DNA of 64,000 nt from Quercus robur (Eukaryota; Streptophyta; Magnoliopsida; Fagales; Fagaceae): the NCBI RefSeq assembly GCF_932294415.1, contig NC_065536.1, positions 52,154,354-52,218,353 on the forward strand. Reading direction: 5' to 3'. Positions within the stretch are counted from its first letter, which is position 1. Each line of letters begins with the position of its first letter. The notes beneath the pieces were generated by a model that saw only the letters and a list, made by a program, of their open reading frames with translations, did no database searches and had not been told where the DNA came from. The position numbers were made by a program, and so were the translations under genes. This document shows, in pieces, positions 58,340 through 64,000 of the stretch.

Positions 58340-58903
58340 TTTGCCTTTAAAATACTTGATAAATATGAACAGTTCGAGCTCGATTCAAGAAAAACCTTGT
58401 TCATATTTGCTTGTTTAGAAAACAAATCAGGTTCAAGCAAGTTTAAGATTAATTATTAAACGAGTTAAACTCAAACATATTAGGTTTTTCGTGAACAAGC
58501 TAGTGAAATGAGGGCGTGATTTAATTATATATAATATCATATGATGCTTGTCTAAAAATATATTTATATAGACTTGAAATTGGATTGTATAAGTTTGTTA
58601 ATAGGTTTATATAATATTAAATTATTATTTGTAACTTATTGATGATATAAACAATCTATTCATAGTAAAAACACATAGAATTGTGAAGAGATAAAACATT
58701 TTAGCCATGGTTTCACAATATATTGGAAAAAAAATAAGTTAATCAAGTAACTCACAAACAAGCTTGAGCTTGCTTGACAAGCTAAAACATAAAATCTTGT
58801 TTGGTGATAAGGTTGAGCTCGGCTCGTATTCAAAAAAAAAAAAAAAAAATTAAATGAACAATCTTGAACTTTTAATAATCAGCTTGGGTCATTTATAGTC
58901 CTA
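58340..58903. mobile_element. TIR-type repeat related to the one hosting gypsy element 1
   Basis: Contains 'gttcgagctcgattcaag', 'gagcttgcttgacaagc' and 'ggttgagctcggctcg'. Its right end, reverse-complemented, reads CTAGGACTATAAATGACCC, like the ATTAGGATTGTAAACAAG end at 6198. The left terminus is not clear. Confidence 0.45.
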
Positions 58904-61100
58904 GCCTAGGGCTCCAACTCCATTAAAAAGATGACACGTACTTTTTTATGTGTAATGTATATGACTCACTTGACTATTCAGATTAAGTGAGTTATATACA
59001 TTATACATGACAAATACAACTGTCACATTTCTGTTGGCAGTTGGACCTTCAGACTCCAAACACATTTCGAATCAAACTTTGTCATGTGATTTTCTTACTA
59101 CTCGATTGAGTCAATTGACAAAGCCATTGAAATCGATATAATTTTTCAAAACTCAACTTACTTTGAAGTAAATTATACTCATTTTCAAAAAAGTTGGAAA
59201 ATAAGAACTGTACCGAATGCTGCGGGACGTCACCGACCCAAAGAACAGACAAAGGGAGAAGAATATGATGTGGTTTTTTTATTTATTATTTTTTTAAATT
59301 TTGGGTCAAAGAACAATTTGAGGGCAGAGGGTGAAACTGTGAAAGAATGTTTGAATGGAAAAAGGAATCTAATAAATGATGGTAGATAGCCTATTGAGGC
59401 AAGCTAATTTTTTGACATTCAAAGGTTGATTAGACTTCACACCATGGGATAGGGTAAGAATATGATTTTCCAAAAGTTAAAAATAATTTTGTGTGCTGCT
59501 CTTGCATGTGCAATACATGTGGAAAGTTGAAACCCTTTTTACCAATCATATTATCCTAGTAAGCGATTCCTAAAATAAATATTATCCTAGTAGGCAGTCT
59601 CACATTGGTGTCAAATTTCACTATCACCATTCACCAGTGAGTGTCTAACTTCAATTAATGTTTCACTAAATGGGATTAATCTAAGAAAGTATGTGGAGCT
59701 AGAATAAGGTCGGATACATATAAAAGGCTGTTTTCTCGTCTTTATTTATTTATTTATTTATTAGTCATCAAATCTATCGTGTTTTTCCGATCAAAAAAAA
59801 AAAAAAATCTATCGTGTTTCATGCTTCTCTCTAAGCCTTGATTATGAAGTATGAACTCTTAACATTATGCATGAGAGTTATTTAGTAATTGACTTCCAAA
59901 TAAAAGTTTTAGGAATGCAACCGAACGCTTAAAAATAATTTCTTTTTTGAAAAATATTTTCCGTCAAACCAAACAAAGTCTTAAAATTGAAAACCGAGAG
60001 AGGCAAGTATCATATGGCAATAGAGGAATTATTTTCTCAATGGAAATTGTTTTCTTTAATTTGCTTAGTTGATTTTTAATATGTTTAACATATTCTAATT
60101 AATGAAAATTCTAAATTTCGGATTAATTGCTAAAATACATGCTTATACTTCCAAGTGAGAAAGAAATAAGACCTCATGCTACACATAATTTCTCAATAGT
60201 TCCCATGAGTATTTAATAAGAGAAACGTTATCCACAAAGTTGGGACATTAAACAATGTTTTCACTTGGCCCAAAGGAGAAACATAAACAATTTGAACTCC
60301 CTATAGATGGTTAGTTTGGTGCACAGGCACGTGGAACGCATTTGAGATCTAGAGGGGACAGTTAGCAAGAGAGTAATAGTGAAATCTTAAGCAATTTTTT
60401 TGTGAGTTCGTACCAAATGAAAAGATTTCAAGTACCTTAGTAGTCCTTCGTTCGAGCCAATTGTCCTAGTCAACCAATAAATGTGAGACATATATTGAAG
60501 CTCACTCAACATGATCACTAATCTTTGGAAACCTTAGAAAACCTAAAATAATAGAAGTGGGTGCAATGAAAACCCCTTTTTTTAATTTGCTTGATGCCCA
60601 CAATAATTCATATAATTTAAGCCCTCTTTATGTACTTTGGGTGAGTGAAATTCTATTCAATATTTTTAGTGGCAATGGTACATTATATTATAATGGCCAA
60701 AAATCCAACCCAATATCCCATTTTCTCATTCTCCTTGTCAACTAGTGCGTTGGACCCTATAAAAGCTTTTACAACACGCTCCAATCTTATATGGACAAAA
60801 TATCCTTGTCAGGTCTTATTTGCAACCTGAGTGTGTACACTTTTCCGTGCATTGGTGCGTGTTTTGTACGCTTTGATATTGTCACCTTTGACACATAGGC
60901 ATGATGAAGTTAGTAGATTCCATGACAATCGTTATTTATTCATTAATCACTTCATAATAGCAACTTTTGGAACAAGTATTTACTTTTTAGGGGAAAGTTA
61001 AGGAATATATTAAGGGAATTAGTTTTAAAAAAATAATTTTAAAAATTTTTTATGAGAAAAGAAAAAAATAATTGAATTTTTTAATAGTTTATTGTATTTT
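58904..61100. other. AT-rich intergenic stretch, nothing recognised
   Basis: No gene, RNA or clear transposon found. It has a short imperfect repeat 'attatcctagtaagc/attatcctagtaggc' at ~59550-59595, a TTTA run near 59742-59762 and A-tracts. Open frames at 60557-60830 look random. Confidence 0.5.
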
Positions 61101-61494
61101 GGCTAAAATGTAAAAAACACCCTCTAAGTTTGAATGGAATTCATTTTAGTTTAATAACTTTATTTTCGTTCAATTAAGTCTTCTAGGATTCAAATTTATT
61201 CAATTCAGGCTTTTGTCCAACTCTGTTAAAAAATTTCCGTTAAGTATGCAATTAAATAATGAAAAAAAATTAAATGAAAATTCTTACATAAAAAATTTAT
61301 TAATTTTATAAATATTTTTTCATGTGACAAAATATTTTTTTTAATGAAAATTTTTTGACTATATTGGATGGAAAGATTGAATTGAATAAATTTAAAATTT
61401 AAAGGATTTAATTGAATGAAAGTAAAGTTATAAGACTAAAATAAATTTTAATAAAACTTAAAGAGTTAAATTTGCATTTTAGCTTTATATTTTT
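61101..61494. mobile_element. Mutator-like MITE, ~394 bp
   Basis: Ends GGCTAAAATGTAAAAAAC and, reverse-complemented, AGCTAAAATGCAAATTTAAC. Flanked by TTGTATTTT (61092-61100) and TTATATTTT (61495-61503), an 8-of-9 match to the 9-bp duplication expected for Mutator-type elements. Confidence 0.7.
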
Positions 61495-61626
61495 CATGAA
61501 AGTTATATCAAAATTTTACTAAAATAGATTATTTACAAATGCCTTAAGTGCACCCGTTAATATCATTGATTTGAAATTGATTTACTTCATAATTTAGATT
61601 TAATTTTATAAATTTAAATATGTATC

Positions 61627-62200
61627 TGTAGGGACACGATTGTTTAACGGTCCAGGGATGACGTTGGGCTCGTACATAAAAGATCCCTCATAATATGATT
61701 TGTAGAGAGTGGGCTTAAAAGGCTTACCTTTGATCACGGGGCGATGGTCCGGTCCTGATTTTAGGGAGGCTCATGTAAAAAAGGGTTCGGTTTGAACATC
61801 CAAGCCCTACAGCGTCGTAGCCTGAGGGGTTGGACTCCTCGGACTTAGTCCGAGGAGCCTCAAGTTCTTCCCCCCCCCCCCCCCCTTTTTTCTCTTGGTT
61901 TTCGTTTCCTTTTATACTCGCATTCCTTCCTCTCTTTAGGGTCCACGTGTAAGCTTTACCTTCGGGGAAGAGGACTTGTCTTATCAGCCCATACCTCCAG
62001 CGGTTGGGAGTAGACGTAAAGGTTGAATAGCATGGTCAAGAATAGAGGCCTGTCAGCCACAGAGTTCTCTACTACAGTATTGACAGTCTTTTCACTTATC
62101 CTATCCGTGCATTAAACTCATCCTTGACAATAGGTCTCCTCAGATCAGGCCCTGGGCCTTGATATAGAGCGGGCCGGGGTCATGAATTTTCTGGCCCACA
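61627..62200 (-). mobile_element. Solo LTR of a Tat-like Ty3/gypsy family
   Basis: 574 bp with TG...CA ends (TGTAGGGACACG ... CTGGCCCACA on the plus strand), flanked by a perfect 5-bp duplication GTATC (61622-61626 and 62201-62205). Minus-strand reading aligns loosely with the LTRs of elements 1 and 2: the start TGTGGGCCAG..., 'aaggcccagggcc', then 'cccactctctacaaatca' and the end CGTGTCCCTACA. So it is in minus orientation. Contains a perfect 11-bp-arm hairpin at 61835-61857 and a poly-C run at ~61869-61885. A fossil left by LTR-LTR recombination. Confidence 0.88.
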
Positions 62201-62307
62201 GTATCCAATATAATATCATTCAAAACTTTAAATAATGTGTCATTTTGAATAATAAAAAATTGAATAAAAAATGTGTATATATATATTAAACAATAAGGAA
62301 TTTTTGT

Positions 62308-62569
62308 TGTGGGAACACTTCCTGCATTAAGCAGTTTTTGTCCGCTTTAGGGAGCTAGTCCCTCACGGTTTTGTCACGAAGGGGTTGGAGCTCATGGTTG
62401 CTTCAGAAGCTTATAAACCATGAGTGGGAGGGTAACTTAGGCGATGTGGGACTCCGGTGTCAAGCCCAAAGGGTGAAAATCTTGAGCTCCCACCCCTTTG
62501 TGACAAAACCGTGAGGGACTGGCTCCCCAAAGCGGACAAAAACTGCTTAATGCAGGAAGTGTTCCCACA
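62308..62569. repeat. 262-bp near-perfect inverted repeat (foldback/MITE)
   Basis: Left arm from TGTGGGAACACTTCCTGC and right arm to GCAGGAAGTGTTCCCACA are inverted repeats over about 87 bp with four mismatches. The ~88-bp centre includes 'ggcgatgtgggactccgg'. T-rich DNA flanks both sides and hides any target duplication. No coding potential. Confidence 0.85.
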
Positions 62570-62988
62570 TTTTTTTTTTAAATCATAGTTATTTGGTAGG
62601 AAGGAATGATAATATACATGAAATGAAAATAGGAATCATTTCTCCTTGTTTGATATAAATGAAAAATATGAGCTATAAAATCATCTTGAATTATAATTAC
62701 AATTTTGCATTCATATTGAAATGATGTATTCGTATATTTTCATAATAATTTTTTATTTATTTATTTACGTAATCTTTGAAACCTCAAATTTTAAATAACA
62801 AGCTTTGTCAAAAATATATTATTATTTCTAGACCAAAAAATGAATTTTTTTCCCCGTAAAATTCTCTCATTACAACTATATAAATTTTTTTGCATTTATG
62901 CTATTAACCAACATTGTAGTATGAGAATTTTCTATCTTTATAACAAAAATCAAAGGGGGAGAAAACCAAAACAATTATAAAGCGATTA
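62570..62988. other. AT-rich intergenic stretch, nothing recognised
   Basis: About 420 bp of AT-rich DNA between two repeat elements, with no gene, RNA or repeat that I recognise. Confidence 0.5.
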
Positions 62989-63059
62989 GGGGCTGTTTGG
63001 TAGGGTGTTTTGAGCAACAATTTTCAATATTTAAACAACATTACATGTATTTCCATTAA
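62989..63059. mobile_element. Left end of a Tourist-like element, interrupted
   Basis: GGGGCTGTTTGGTAGGGTG follows TTA at 62986-62988, the PIF/Harbinger-type terminus. The sequence is then interrupted by the element at 63060-63954 and appears to continue to the window edge, so the right end is not seen. Confidence 0.45.
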
Positions 63060-63954
63060 GGTTGTCAAAATCGGGGTCCTACGTAGGATCGTGGGAGGTA
63101 GGTAAGATCGTAGATCGTAGGATCGGATCGTGGATTGTAAGATCCTACTTATTTTCAAATTTTAAGCAAAAACCCTATTGATAGTGACTTTGTATGTTAT
63201 ATAATTACTTAAAATATGAATCCATCCATTAAAAAAAAAAATTGTATCATAAAATGTAATTTGCACGCACTACATCGTTCTTATGTCATTCTAACAAAAC
63301 AAAATATATTTAACTTTTGACATAATGTATCTAAAAAGTTCAGTACATGTTTAATTAGCAACTAAGTACCAAAATATTATCTACACATATGGAAAATGTT
63401 TTCCAAATTCTAAGTTCCAAATCCAAAATAAGTTAGGCTAGTTAGCATATAAAAACTAGCTAACTACAAATTTACAATATGTAATCCAAAAGAGAATTTT
63501 CAATCTAAGGTAAACTAACTAATTACAAATATGAAATCCAAAAGAGAATTCTCATTCTAAGATTCTTTTAATCTAATCACTGTCATTGTCATATCCCATT
63601 TCATCATCTAAATATTTTAGGTTTTGTTTTTGAAAACGTTAAACTTAAGTACTATAGGTTTTTTTTGAGATTTTATGTGGACATAGGGGTAAATTTAGGA
63701 CTTTAATTCAGTATTGGGCTTATGAGGCTTGTGGGTTTAGGTGGATTATCTTACCCAAATGAATCCCACTTTAAAAAAAAATCAAGCCAAATGGTAGGAT
63801 CGGTAGGATCCCATACGATCCTACGATCCTACGATCCTATGCGATCCTACACGATCCTACCATTTTTGCGATCCTACTATGATTTTAAACTTTTTGGTGA
63901 GGTAGGATCGTAAAATCGTGCGATTTTATGATCCGGATCGCGATTTTGACAACC
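63060..63954. mobile_element. TIR element with GATCCTAC-rich ends, 895 bp
   Basis: Termini GGTTGTCAAAATCG and CGATTTTGACAACC are perfect 14-bp inverted repeats. Subterminal DNA is built from GATCGTAG/GATCCTAC words: left about 63080-63155, right about 63797-63875. These are complementary between the two ends, so the whole element can fold back. The interior is AT-rich and noncoding. No clean target duplication seen. Confidence 0.72.
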
Positions 63955-64000
63955 ATGATTTTCACATACTTTTCCATTCACACATATTTCCAAAAAATAC

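Overview
The window is plant nuclear DNA, AT-rich and packed with repeats. It looks like a woody eudicot. The repeat families and gene styles made me think of Fagaceae (oak or chestnut), but that is an impression and not proven. Four host loci are supported: (1) the first exon of a CYP71-clan cytochrome P450 on the minus strand (3529-4443), whose heme-binding second exon is not found in the window; (2) a two-exon chloroplast small heat shock protein of the HSP21 type (23397-24509), with heat-shock elements just upstream; (3) a nine-exon TPX2/WVD2-like microtubule-associated protein (45413-49872) that uses one GC-AG intron; (4) a five-exon type-B response regulator resembling ARR11 (57258 down to 51511), with receiver and GARP domains.

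Most of the rest is transposons. Two related Ty3/gypsy elements of the Tat lineage lie in the same orientation (6289-17717 and 26407-37429). Each has long LTRs, gag-pol with a second RNase H, an 81-bp tandem array after integrase, and an antisense gene before the 3' LTR. Both are decayed, with LTR pairs roughly 4-5% apart by eye. A solo LTR of a related family, on the minus strand with a perfect 5-bp target duplication, lies at 61627-62200. The first gypsy element landed inside an older terminal-inverted-repeat element (about 6198-18716). The 3' LTR end of the second, together with a Tourist-like MITE beside it, was tandemly duplicated (37019-39222).

Smaller repeats fill the gaps: several PIF/Harbinger (Tourist-like) elements with TTA/TAA target duplications, including one nested in another at 40049-41916; Mutator-like MITEs; a tRNA-derived SINE family with three copies, two of them with clear target duplications; a 262-bp near-perfect inverted repeat; and numerous short tandem duplications and GA/TA microsatellites.

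The four host genes do not form a pathway together. The most unusual structure is the 81-bp array shared by the two gypsy elements: each unit has a hairpin whose stem differs between the elements by paired, compensating changes. A related TCCGAGGA/TCCTCGGA hairpin occurs in the LTRs of all three gypsy families.
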